64,000 bases of DNA from Kiloniella spongiae (GTDB lineage Bacteria > Pseudomonadota > Alphaproteobacteria > Kiloniellales > Kiloniellaceae), in the NCBI RefSeq assembly GCF_001026905.1, contig NZ_LAQL01000002.1, positions 434,001 to 498,000 of the forward strand. The letters are read 5' to 3'. Shown piece after piece: positions 1 through 9,653 of the stretch. The notes under the pieces were generated by a model. It had not been told where the DNA came from. It did no database searches and was given only the letters and a program-made list of their open reading frames with translations. Each line of letters opens with the position of its first letter. Position 1 is the first letter of the stretch. A program made the position numbers and the translations under genes.

Positions 1-1090
<1,090 letters not shown>

Positions 1091-1167
1091 TCATATCCTC
1101 ATTTCGTTTCTTTAAGCGCTTCTCTTGGCGCTATAACCGATTAAACGGCGAAATCCAGTTCAGTTTC

Positions 1168-2001
1168 TCAGTTAAGCTGAGCAACCTGTACGGAACGATT
1201 ATCTTCAATCGCAGCAAATTCGTCCTTGGCAAATTCAACCCATTTGGCGAACTCTTCCTTGGAAACAGCCTTGATCATGATCGGCATATAGGAATGGCCC
1301 GTACCACAAATCTCAGAACATTGACCGTAGTAAGTCCCTTCTGCAGTAACTTCGAACCAGGTTTCATTGATACGACCTGGTACACCATCAAGCTTCAAGC
1401 CCATAGATGGCATTGCAAAAGAGTGGATAACGTCATCGCCAGTCACCAAAAGACGAATTTTGGTATTAACTGGAACAACAATCGCATTATCTGTAGCCAG
1501 CAAACGTGGTTCGCCAGGCTCTAGCTCGTCTTCTGACTTCATATAAGCATCAAAGGTAAAGTCACCTTGATCTGGATACTCATAAGACCAGTACCACTGT
1601 TTTCCGATCGCTTTGATCGTCATTTCGGTATCAGGATTACTATCCGCCGCATATAGGATCTTGAACGAAGGTATCGCGATAATCACCAAAATGATCACCG
1701 GTACAGCAGTCCAGATAATCTCAAGAAGCGTATTATGGCTTGTCTTGGATGGGACCGGGTTCCGTTTCTCTGAGAAACGGAACATCACATAAAGCATCAG
1801 AACCAAAACAACGACACAAACTGCAACGATGATATAAAGCAGTAGTTCGTGGAATTCTTCCAACGCAACAGCTGTCGGAGAAGCGGCATCTTGCAGACCA
1901 AGGCCCCACTCAGTTGGCTGAGAGGCGTGGCCAGTAGCAGCCAAACCGCCGAAAAGTGCAACAGCACTAATTAGATAGGCAATCCGTTTCAGAAACGTCA
2001 T
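1168..2001 (-). CDS. ctaC: Cytochrome c oxidase subunit II
   Basis: Cu_A subunit of the aa3 oxidase that accepts electrons from cytochrome c. The 277-residue protein has an N-terminal signal peptide (residues 1-26, ending GHA), two transmembrane helices near residues 50-75 and 90-110, and a periplasmic cupredoxin domain. The Cu_A site is complete: His in VIHSFAMPS upstream, then C228-SEI-C232, H236 and M239 in CSEICGTGHSYMP. The aromatic QWYWSYEYP stretch used for electron entry is present. The length is normal for the family. It is the first gene of the visible cox cluster, followed by ctaD on the same strand. Confidence 0.96.
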   Translation of the reverse strand: MTFLKRIAYLISAVALFGGLAATGHASQPTEWGLGLQDAASPTAVALEEFHELLLYIIVAVCVVVLVLMLYVMFRFSEKRNPVPSKTSHNTLLEIIWTAVPVIILVIIAIPSFKILYAADSNPDTEMTIKAIGKQWYWSYEYPDQGDFTFDAYMKSEDELEPGEPRLLATDNAIVVPVNTKIRLLVTGDDVIHSFAMPSMGLKLDGVPGRINETWFEVTAEGTYYGQCSEICGTGHSYMPIMIKAVSKEEFAKWVEFAKDEFAAIEDNRSVQVAQLN

Positions 2002-2333
2002 GTACTCAACATCCTGTTTTTTTTATTTCAACTTTTGTTCCTGAATTGATCAGGATCAAAGTATCTTCCCGATTCCAAGACTAATATCCAGAATGGATAA
2101 TTCTGACACTAGCCGGACTCCAAAGTTATTCTGGCGCAACCTACCCTATTGAAACCCGAGAGGACAAGCCCCAGATACAGAAGAATTGCGCATATTAGAC
2201 GCTTTAAGCTACCAAAAGATAAACATTAAGCGAACTATACCCTTTCCTGAGGGGTTCGTCCTCGGGTTGCGACCTTATGACGCAGCATGCAATTTGTCGC
2301 ACAAATTGGGGCTTTTACGCTTTTTTCTTACCG
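2002..2333. other. Intergenic region upstream of coxB
   Basis: This stretch of 332 bp has no convincing gene. It lies between the coxB start and the stop of the upstream DUF3422 gene, so it should hold the cox promoter. A small perfect hairpin (CAATTTG/CAAATTG, 2290-2308, 5-base loop) is the only structure I see. It is not followed by a T-run on the minus strand, so I do not call it a terminator. Short plus-strand frames here look non-coding. Confidence 0.4.
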
Positions 2334-3674
2334 CTAATCCTGACTTTCCCGCTCAACTATTCTGCGAACACGGCGCACACCCAACCACAAAGCAGCAACC
2401 ACAAACGGGATAGATACAGCAGCGACAACCGATGCGTTTATATCGACTCCGCTTGTCTTTATTCCCTTTGCCAAATAGTAAATCAAACTAACGACATAGT
2501 AGCTGATTGCTGCCACAGAAAGACCTTCAACGGTCTCTTGCAATCGAAGCTGTATGCTTGCTCTTTTATCCATAGATTTCAGAAGTGCAGAGTTCTGTTC
2601 TTCCAGCTGAATATCAACACGTGTTCTTAACAACTGTCCAGCACGCGCGACTCTTTTGGACAAGGTGTCTAAGCGCAAGGCCATGGCTTCACAAGTTCGC
2701 ATTGCCGGCGTCAAACGTCGATCCAGGAAACTTTCCATGCGTTGAAAACCGTCCATGTTTCCTTCTTTCAACTTCAAAATGCGTTGCTTAACCAACTCAT
2801 GGTAAGCTTTTGAAGCAGAAAATCGATAGTTCGTCGCCGCAGCAGCCTGTTCAATTTCCGCGGATAACTCGGTCAACTCACTCAACAGTTCTTTTTCATT
2901 ATCCACATCACGACGATCCGTCATCCGCGTTGTAATGTCCTTGAGTACACGCCCCGCTTTCGCTAGGCGATCCCCATATTGTTGAGCCAAAGGAAGCGAG
3001 AGGAGAGCCATCATTCTATAGGTATCAATTTCAAGCAATCGCTGAACCGCACGTCCTATTTGCCTTGGTTTCAGGCCATAATCCTTGATGAGAATTCGAC
3101 CATACCCATCCTCATTGATGCTGAAATCCATCCAGACGGCAGCAAGTCCGCCTCTTAGAGTACAAGCAGATAAATTTCCTATTGGAAAGAAAGCAACCTG
3201 TTCCTGCATCGTGCGTTCCGGCGCATCGTGCCCTTCAAGTTCAAGATGGACTCCGACCAATCGGTGACCAGGCACAGCATTGAGCCAATCCACCGGAACC
3301 AGTTCTATAGCGGTTTTAGAAAAAGGCTCATGATTCATCTGCTTGGCTTGAACAACAGTCGACGCCGTATCATATTCCTTACGATCCGGGTCTTTTCTGT
3401 TGCGGAAAAAAGTATAGGTGGAAAATTCTGTATGCCGTTCCCAAACCACATAAAAATGCCCTAGGTCGGCCATAAAGTGCTTCGTGCCCGGTGCTGGTGC
3501 TGCCACGTTAAAGCGCTGGCACAGCAATCCAACGTGGGCTCTTTCATCTTCTGCTTTGTCTTCTCCTGATAACATTCCTATGTGTGTAATAGTTTCCGGG
3601 CCAGTAAGCTGGGTAAATGGCCTTGCATGTAACTCGTTACAGAGCTCAACCCGCAAGGGATGATCGCGCAACAT
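2334..3674 (-). CDS. DUF3422 family membrane-anchored protein
   Basis: Conserved alphaproteobacterial protein of unknown function (446 residues). The opening HPLRVELCNELHARPF and the block HFYVVWERHTEFSTYTFFR are hallmarks of DUF3422. The middle (residues about 230-380) is helical and likely coiled coil. Two hydrophobic segments near the C-terminus (around SVAAISYYVVSLIYYLA and VVAAVSIPFVVAALWLG) should anchor it in the inner membrane with a basic cytosolic tail (RRVRRIVERE). ATG at 3674. It is on the same strand as coxB, 332 bp upstream. Function not known; the family assignment is firm. Confidence 0.85.
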   Translation of the reverse strand: MLRDHPLRVELCNELHARPFTQLTGPETITHIGMLSGEDKAEDERAHVGLLCQRFNVAAPAPGTKHFMADLGHFYVVWERHTEFSTYTFFRNRKDPDRKEYDTASTVVQAKQMNHEPFSKTAIELVPVDWLNAVPGHRLVGVHLELEGHDAPERTMQEQVAFFPIGNLSACTLRGGLAAVWMDFSINEDGYGRILIKDYGLKPRQIGRAVQRLLEIDTYRMMALLSLPLAQQYGDRLAKAGRVLKDITTRMTDRRDVDNEKELLSELTELSAEIEQAAAATNYRFSASKAYHELVKQRILKLKEGNMDGFQRMESFLDRRLTPAMRTCEAMALRLDTLSKRVARAGQLLRTRVDIQLEEQNSALLKSMDKRASIQLRLQETVEGLSVAAISYYVVSLIYYLAKGIKTSGVDINASVVAAVSIPFVVAALWLGVRRVRRIVERESQD

Positions 3675-3869
3675 TTTTGTTCCTTATATCGACCTTAGTT
3701 CTGTATTTTTACAGAGTTCGTTTTGTCCGCTTTCTTGCTTTGAAGCGTTTTTTGTCTTTTGACGAAGTGGAGTGTGGCAAGATTCTCTTTAATTTGGAAG
3801 CCAAGATCATTGGCCTTCTCACTTTGAGCACCTATATTGTCTTCAAAGGTATATTTAAGGAATCCATTT

Positions 3870-5300
3870 ATGAGCTACATTGCCACAACCGACGATCTTT
3901 TTTTCAACCGTACCAATTTGGATCAAAAGCGGCTGGAGAGTATTGTCAATAATGCACTAACGGGTGCCGACGATGGCGAGCTCTATCTTGAATACCGCCA
4001 ATCCGAAGGTATGGTTTTCGACGACGGACGCCTGAAAAACGCCAGCTTTGATACCTCCCAAGGATTTGGATTGCGTGCGATAGCAGGTGAAAGCGCTGGT
4101 TACGCTCATGCCAGCGATCTAAGCGAAGAAGCAATCCAGCGCGCCGTTAATACAGTCCAAGCAGTACACAGTGGACATTCAGGCACGATGGCTGGCTCAC
4201 CTCAGGGCACAAATTCCGCGCTCTATACAGAAGACAACCCGCTATCTGCCTGTGCCTTTGAAACCAAGATCAAGGTACTCAGCGACATCGATGCCTATGC
4301 CCGCGCAAAAGATTCGCGCGTGGTTCAAGTCAGTGCGTCTATTTCTGGCGAATGGCAGGCTGTTCAGATTATTCGCGCAGACGCACATAAAGTTGCTGAT
4401 ATCCGCCCCTTGGTACGCCTGAACATTTCTGTCACCGTTGCACAGGGCGATAAAATGGAAAGCGGATCTTATGGCGGTGGCGGCCGCTTTGTTTACGACA
4501 GCTTGCTTGATCCAGTCTATTGGCAAAAAGGAACTGACGAAGCTATCCGTCGGGCACTGGTCAATCTTGATGCTGTTCCAGCACCTGCAGGTGAAATGCA
4601 GGTTATCCTTGGACCTGGATGGCCCGGAATTCTGCTTCACGAGGCTGTCGGTCATGGTTTGGAGGGTGATTTCAACCGCAAGAAAACCTCTACCTTTAGT
4701 GATCGCATCGGAGAACGCGTTGCCTCCAAGGGCGTTACCGTTGTTGATGATGGAACCATCGCGGATCGACGAGGATCAATTTCGGTTGACGATGAAGGCA
4801 CACCGTCTCAGTGCACCCCCCTGATCGAAGACGGCATTCTTGTCGGCTATATGCAAGATCGTCAAAATGCCAGACTGATGGGTGAAAATTCAACAGGCAA
4901 TGGTCGTCGGCAAAGCTATGCCCACATTCCGATGCCACGCATGACAAATACAGTCATGCTAAACGGCGAGCACGACCCCCAGGAAATGCTTAAATCTGTA
5001 AAGAATGGCATTTATGCCGTGAATTTTGGTGGCGGCCAGGTTGATATCACATCCGGCAAATTCGTTTTTGCCTGCACCGAAGCCTACAAAGTAAAAGATG
5101 GTATTGTCGGCGAAGCCGTAAAAGGCGCGACCTTGATCGGAAATGGTCCTGATGCCATGCAAAAAATTTCTATGGTCGGAAACGATATGGAAATGGATGA
5201 CGGCGTCGGTACCTGCGGTAAAAACGGCCAGGGCGTTCCTGTTGGCGTTGGGCAACCAACACTTCTTATCGACGGCATTACGGTTGGTGGAACGGCGTAA
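3870..5300 (+). CDS. tldD: Metalloprotease TldD
   Basis: Zinc metalloprotease subunit of the TldD/TldE (PmbA) heterodimer, which degrades unfolded peptides and in other bacteria matures microcins and removes antitoxins. The product has 476 residues. The catalytic HExxxH motif is intact as HEAVGHGLEGD (H257, E258, H262). I chose ATG 3870 (MSYIATTDD) because AAGGAAT sits 8 bases upstream; an in-frame ATG at 3837 would add 11 residues without a good ribosome site. A strong terminator follows at 5405. The partner gene pmbA is in this window at 20145 but not adjacent. Confidence 0.95.
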   Translation: MSYIATTDDLFFNRTNLDQKRLESIVNNALTGADDGELYLEYRQSEGMVFDDGRLKNASFDTSQGFGLRAIAGESAGYAHASDLSEEAIQRAVNTVQAVHSGHSGTMAGSPQGTNSALYTEDNPLSACAFETKIKVLSDIDAYARAKDSRVVQVSASISGEWQAVQIIRADAHKVADIRPLVRLNISVTVAQGDKMESGSYGGGGRFVYDSLLDPVYWQKGTDEAIRRALVNLDAVPAPAGEMQVILGPGWPGILLHEAVGHGLEGDFNRKKTSTFSDRIGERVASKGVTVVDDGTIADRRGSISVDDEGTPSQCTPLIEDGILVGYMQDRQNARLMGENSTGNGRRQSYAHIPMPRMTNTVMLNGEHDPQEMLKSVKNGIYAVNFGGGQVDITSGKFVFACTEAYKVKDGIVGEAVKGATLIGNGPDAMQKISMVGNDMEMDDGVGTCGKNGQGVPVGVGQPTLLIDGITVGGTA

Positions 5301-5404
5301 ACTAGAAAAAAATACGCCGAGTTGTAAATTAACACTTCCTTAATGCAATCTGAAGTAGTATTTTACTTACAACCTCCTATCGACCCTTGTATCGATATCT
5401 TTAC

Positions 5405-5433
5405 GCCCCGGTTTTTACCGGGGCTTTTTTTTT
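5405..5433 (+). terminator. Rho-independent terminator of tldD
   Basis: GCCCCGG (5405-5411), a TTTTTA loop, CCGGGGC (5418-5424) and then nine T residues. This is a textbook intrinsic terminator on the plus strand, about 105 bp after the tldD stop. Confidence 0.93.
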
Positions 5434-5447
5434 AACCATTTTCTACC

Positions 5448-5486
5448 AAAAAGCTGACGCCCCTCGAAAAAGAGGCGTCAGCTTTT
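5448..5486 (-). terminator. Terminator of gshA
   Basis: The arms AAAAGCTGACGCC (from 5449) and GGCGTCAGCTTTT (to 5486) form a stem of about 13 bp around a short A-rich loop. On the minus strand it ends in a run of T, 36 bp after the gshA stop. It probably insulates gshA from the convergent tldD. Confidence 0.85.
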
Positions 5487-5521
5487 AAATACAAATCTGG
5501 TAAAGCGCTTAAGAACCGTAC

Positions 5522-6886
5522 TTAATAAGCATATTCAACAAAGGCAGGATCAACCGATTCATTCCAGCGCTCATAATAAGCTTTAAGCTTTTCTTCAGCA
5601 GGTGTAACACCACTTTCCGCTGTCTCCATCAAGGTGTTCAGGAAATGCACTTCATCACGTCCCTGCACATCAGTCCGACCTCTATTCTCCAGACCACTTG
5701 CCGCAATTTTCACAACTTCCCGTGCTAAATCCTGCAACTTCTGGCCACGAATTACAGCAGACAACCCCTTTGCAGGAACTTCAGCCCTAAGAAGTTGACG
5801 CTCTTCATCAGTCCAATCCTTCACGAGATCCCACGCTGCATCCAACGCCGACTGATCATAAAGCAGGCCAACCCACAAAGCTGGTAGAGCGCACAGAGAT
5901 TTCCATGGACCGCCATCAGCGCCACGCATTTCCAGAAATTTTTTCATCCGGACTTCGGGGAAAGCCGTGGTGATATGATCATCCCAGTCTTTTATCGTAG
6001 GTAGCTCACCCGGTAGTATTTTCAATTTTCCCTGCATGAAATCACGAAATGATCCACCACTGGCATCCAAGTATTTACCATCGCGATAAACAAAGTACAT
6101 CGGCACATCAAGAGCATAATCAACATAGCGTTCAAAGTTCATACCATCCTCAAAAACAAAAGAAAGCATGCCACAACGATCAGGATCAGTATCGGTCCAA
6201 AGGTGACTTCTATAGCTCAAAAATCCGTTAGGTTTACCATAACTAAAGGGGGAGTTCGCAAAAAGAGCTGTTGCAATAGGCTGCAACGCCAAGCTGGTTC
6301 GGAACTTGTGGATCATGTCCTGCTCGCTGGAAAAATCCAGATTAACCTGAACAGTACAACTCAATGTCATCATATCCAGGCCAAGATTACCGCGCTTTGG
6401 CATATACTCGCGCATAATCTTGTATCGCCCTTTAGGCATCCAGTTAACGCCCTCTTGTCCCCACTTGGGATTAAACCCCATACCTAACATGTGGATACCA
6501 AGAGGTTCGGTAATTTCTTTTACCTGATGCAAGTGCGCGTGCACTTCACGACAGGTATCATGCACAGTCTCCAAAGGTGCACCGGAAAGTTCCAGCTGTC
6601 CGCCAGGCTCCAATGTGACAGAAGCACCGCTATCCGTAAGCGCAATGATGTTGTCGCCTTCGTATCCAGGAGTCCATCCAAAACGATTGGCGAGACCTTC
6701 AAGAATCATCTTGATTGACTTTTCACCGTCATACTTAAGGGATTTAAAACTTTCATCGCAAAAGGCGAACTTCTCGTGTTCAGTCCCAATACGCCATTGG
6801 TCTTTTGGTTTGTTGCCACTTTCCAGATAGGAAATCAGTTGGGCTTTATCCGTAATTACGGTTGATGAGGAAGAAGCGTCGGACAT
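5522..6886 (-). CDS. gshA: Glutamate-cysteine ligase (plant-like class)
   Basis: First step of glutathione synthesis: ATP-dependent joining of L-glutamate and L-cysteine in the cytosol. The 454-residue sequence matches the plant-type/alphaproteobacterial GCS2 class, with [11 protein letters not shown] near residue 33, [14 protein letters not shown] near residue 95, GMGFNPKWG, and the [12 protein letters not shown] block. The length is typical. It lies 74 bp downstream of rsmE on the same strand and has its own terminator. The rsmE-gshA pair divergent from ubiA is a recurring alphaproteobacterial arrangement. ATG at 6886 (MSDASSSS) is the natural start. Confidence 0.95.
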   Translation of the reverse strand: MSDASSSSTVITDKAQLISYLESGNKPKDQWRIGTEHEKFAFCDESFKSLKYDGEKSIKMILEGLANRFGWTPGYEGDNIIALTDSGASVTLEPGGQLELSGAPLETVHDTCREVHAHLHQVKEITEPLGIHMLGMGFNPKWGQEGVNWMPKGRYKIMREYMPKRGNLGLDMMTLSCTVQVNLDFSSEQDMIHKFRTSLALQPIATALFANSPFSYGKPNGFLSYRSHLWTDTDPDRCGMLSFVFEDGMNFERYVDYALDVPMYFVYRDGKYLDASGGSFRDFMQGKLKILPGELPTIKDWDDHITTAFPEVRMKKFLEMRGADGGPWKSLCALPALWVGLLYDQSALDAAWDLVKDWTDEERQLLRAEVPAKGLSAVIRGQKLQDLAREVVKIAASGLENRGRTDVQGRDEVHFLNTLMETAESGVTPAEEKLKAYYERWNESVDPAFVEYAY

Positions 6887-6960
6887 GTTTTACATTCCAT
6901 AATATCGGTCATAGTTTACAAAAATAAACTCAAAATCATCTGGGTTCAGATAACTTTGGT

Positions 6961-7752
6961 TCAGGCAACCGTGACCGGTGTTGTACCTTTTGGTGGGCGC
7001 ATACCCCCATCTCCTAATATCGCCTGCCAGCAAGACAGGGCTGCAACAGCAGCAGTATCAGCCCGAAGGACTCTCGGACCAAGACCTATTGGTGTCACAT
7101 AAGGAAGGCGACGAAGAGCTTCAAGTTCTTCTTCAGCAAAACCGCCTTCCGGACCGATTAAAACTGCCCAAGGGCGTTGACCGGCATCTGGCTCCTTAAC
7201 CAGTATTTCTGTTAACGTTTCTGCAATCGGCCTTGCATCACCAAATTCTGCACAAACGATTAAACGCCTGTCATCAGGCCATTTATCAATAAGCTTGTCC
7301 AATGCTACGGCATCATCGACTTCCGTTACCGACAAGCGCTCGCATTGTTCAGCAGACTCTTTTGCATGTGCCGCAAGCCGATCTCTATTAATGCGCTTAA
7401 CATCAGTATAACGGGTAAAGACAGGCAAGATACGCGAACATCCAAGCTCCCCAGCCTTCTCGGCAAGGAAATCAATTCTTGAACGTTTGATCGGCGCAAA
7501 AACCAGCCAGATATCAGGCTCTGGCGCAGGTTTTCGACGCTGTTCTTGAATCTGTAAAGAACACCATCCTTTACCTAATCCTTCGATCACACCCAACCAT
7601 TCACCGTCCTTTTCATTAAAAAGGCCGATTCGTGCTCCTGTGTTAAGTCGCAAGACAGAGCGCAGGTAATGCGCACCAGCGGCATCCAGACCGACAGTTG
7701 CCCCTTGGCTCAAGCTATCCTTGACATAGAGTCTGGTTACGACACGTTCCAT
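6961..7752 (-). CDS. rsmE: 16S rRNA (uracil-1498-N3)-methyltransferase RsmE
   Basis: Methylates U1498 of 16S rRNA using S-adenosylmethionine. The 263-residue protein has an N-terminal PUA-like part (LRSVLRLNTGARIGLF) and a C-terminal SPOUT knot: the SAM-site motif VLIGPEGGFAEEE and the closing LGPRVLRADTAAVAAL are both present. ATG at 7752 (MERVVTRLYV). It is transcribed divergently from ubiA across about 95 bp and is followed by gshA. Confidence 0.95.
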   Translation of the reverse strand: MERVVTRLYVKDSLSQGATVGLDAAGAHYLRSVLRLNTGARIGLFNEKDGEWLGVIEGLGKGWCSLQIQEQRRKPAPEPDIWLVFAPIKRSRIDFLAEKAGELGCSRILPVFTRYTDVKRINRDRLAAHAKESAEQCERLSVTEVDDAVALDKLIDKWPDDRRLIVCAEFGDARPIAETLTEILVKEPDAGQRPWAVLIGPEGGFAEEELEALRRLPYVTPIGLGPRVLRADTAAVAALSCWQAILGDGGMRPPKGTTPVTVA

Positions 7753-7847
7753 CTCTCGAACCTACCTTCACAAAGCAGTACTTCAGGTGTATCACTCATA
7801 ATTAAACAAGTAGATAACACCCCCTAAAGAGATAATACAACGCCGAT

Positions 7848-8780
7848 ATGACCAATAATGCCAGTGACATCGCGAATGATCACATAATCATCAGAATTTC
7901 CCCCGCATGGATACGGCCATACCTGCGCTTGGCAAGACTGGATCGCCCAATTGGAACCTGGCTGTTACTCTTTCCCTGTTGGTGGTCCATGTTATTGGCA
8001 AGCAGTGCGCCGGGCTATCAAATTGGCAGCCCCTTCGCACCTGTTTATTTCCTGGCTCTCTTTGCTATTGGCGCCCTCGCCATGAGAGGTGCCGGTTGTA
8101 CGATCAATGATATGGCAGATAGAGAGTACGACAAAAAAGTAGCCCGCACGGCCACTCGCCCTCTAGCCAGTGGCGAAGTATCCATGAAACAGGCGATGGC
8201 TTTCCTCGCCGTTCAACTTGCTATTGGTTTGGCAGTAGTCTCACAGTTCAACAGCTACACTATTATTCTGGCTTCATCCGCTATACTTCTGGTGATCTGT
8301 TATCCCTTTATGAAGCGTATAACCTATTGGCCACAGGCATGGCTTGGCTTAACCTTTAATTGGGGCGCTCTGGTTGGGTGGGCTGCAATACGAGGTGACC
8401 TTAGCCTCCCTCCCCTGCTGATTTATATCGGTGGAATTGCGTGGACACTTGGATATGACACAATCTATGCTCATCAGGACAAAGAAGATGATGCACTCGT
8501 TGGCGTAAAATCAACTGCATTGAAGCTCGGCGACAAAACAAAACACTGGTTGGTTTTCTTTTACGGCATTTGCTCTCTTTGTTTTGCCGCAGCTGGTTGG
8601 ATTATGGACTTGCAATGGCCTTTTTGGCTTGGCATTGCAGCCATGACTTTTCATTTTTTCTGGCAAGTAACCACGGTTCGTATTGATGATCCCGTAGATT
8701 GCTTGAACAAATTTAAATCAAACCGAAACATCGGCTGGATCTTCCTCGCTGGGATCTATCTCGCAGCCACGATTAAATAA
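7848..8780 (+). CDS. ubiA: 4-hydroxybenzoate polyprenyltransferase
   Basis: Integral membrane enzyme that attaches the polyprenyl tail to 4-hydroxybenzoate in ubiquinone synthesis. It has 310 residues and about eight or nine hydrophobic helices. The two Asp-rich Mg-diphosphate sites are visible: NDMADREYD (residues 87-95) and DKEDDALVGVKS in the second half, plus the leading LDRPIGTWLLLFPCWW typical of bacterial UbiA. ubiD, the decarboxylase that acts after UbiA, is also in this window (15806). The methyltransferase gene follows after 12 bp, so they are probably co-transcribed. Confidence 0.95.
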   Translation: MTNNASDIANDHIIIRISPAWIRPYLRLARLDRPIGTWLLLFPCWWSMLLASSAPGYQIGSPFAPVYFLALFAIGALAMRGAGCTINDMADREYDKKVARTATRPLASGEVSMKQAMAFLAVQLAIGLAVVSQFNSYTIILASSAILLVICYPFMKRITYWPQAWLGLTFNWGALVGWAAIRGDLSLPPLLIYIGGIAWTLGYDTIYAHQDKEDDALVGVKSTALKLGDKTKHWLVFFYGICSLCFAAAGWIMDLQWPFWLGIAAMTFHFFWQVTTVRIDDPVDCLNKFKSNRNIGWIFLAGIYLAATIK

Positions 8781-8792
8781 ATTTCGTATTAA

Positions 8793-9455
8793 ATGACGCC
8801 GATATCCGACCCAAAAAATTTTATTGTCCAAAATACCAGACCAGCAGGCACACCGCTTCTTGGGAATAAGATTGAACTTTATCTTGCCAGTAAAGATCTA
8901 CCGCTGTGGCAACTGGGCGAGGAAGAGCTCGACAATCTACAACTGCCTACACCATTCTGGGCCTTTGCCTGGGCTGGCGGACAAGCCCTTGCACAATACA
9001 TTCTTGATAATCCGAATATCGTCCACGGCAAAAACGTTCTCGACTTCGCCTGCGGATGCGGCATAGAAGCAATTGCCGCAAAAATGGCCGGGGCAAAGAC
9101 TGTCCTTGCAGCTGATATAGATCCCTTTGCCATCGCCGCTACAGAACTGAATGCTGAGCTCAATAAAATAACACTCGCAACCACGACAGAAAATTTGGTG
9201 GGAAAAGACAACCAAGGCTGGGATGTCATTCTGGCTGGTGACGTTTGTTATGAAGGACCGATGGCCAAAGAAATTACATCCTGGCTATGGCAACTTTCCA
9301 CCGTAGGCACAATCGTTCTTATGGGAGATCCGGGCAGAACGTATCTTCCTAAATCCGGTTTAAGAAAATTAATCGCCTATAGTGTGCAGACTTCATCTGC
9401 TTTAGAGGATACAGATGTCAGAAATGCCTGTGTTTGGAAATTCACAGAGAATTAA
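8793..9455 (+). CDS. ETF-beta lysine methyltransferase-like class I methyltransferase
   Basis: Seven-strand SAM-dependent methyltransferase of 220 residues. Motif I is VLDFACGCGIEAIAA, followed by the acidic VLAADIDPFAIAA, and a later ILAGDVCYEGPM block. The N-terminal FIVQNT and the FWAFAWAGGQALAQYILDNP segment are the signature of the METTL20-like family whose bacterial members methylate lysines of electron transfer flavoprotein beta. By that family knowledge I call it an EtfB lysine methyltransferase; automated pipelines may name it a generic methyltransferase or nicotinamide N-methylase. It lies 12 bp after ubiA. Confidence 0.78.
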   Translation: MTPISDPKNFIVQNTRPAGTPLLGNKIELYLASKDLPLWQLGEEELDNLQLPTPFWAFAWAGGQALAQYILDNPNIVHGKNVLDFACGCGIEAIAAKMAGAKTVLAADIDPFAIAATELNAELNKITLATTTENLVGKDNQGWDVILAGDVCYEGPMAKEITSWLWQLSTVGTIVLMGDPGRTYLPKSGLRKLIAYSVQTSSALEDTDVRNACVWKFTEN

Positions 9456-9653
9456 CAGGCGGGCCTAATATCGTTACACTTTTTCTTATTGCGGTTTCGT
9501 ATCATAATAAGGCGCTATCTAACCCCCAATGAAATTAGATTAAGATTACATCTTAATTTTTGACGATAACGTCTGATAAGTACGCTTAAAACTGGACCTT
9601 AATGAAAGAGCACGCTAAAGCTCTCTTGCTACATTGAACCAACTGTTGACCTG
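9456..9653. other. Intergenic region upstream of pabBC
   Basis: A+T-rich gap of 198 bp carrying the presumed promoter of the pabBC fusion. An imperfect inverted pair around GATTAAGAT/ATCTTAAT (about 9538-9556) is visible. No gene and no convincing terminator for the upstream operon. Confidence 0.3.

Noticed and set aside
2186-2630. Plus-strand frames between coxB and the DUF3422 gene
   Set aside because: They run into the coding region of the DUF3422 gene in antisense and show no family pattern or good ribosome site.
4242-4655. Minus-strand frame inside tldD
   Set aside because: Antisense of a conserved protease gene with no recognised domains.
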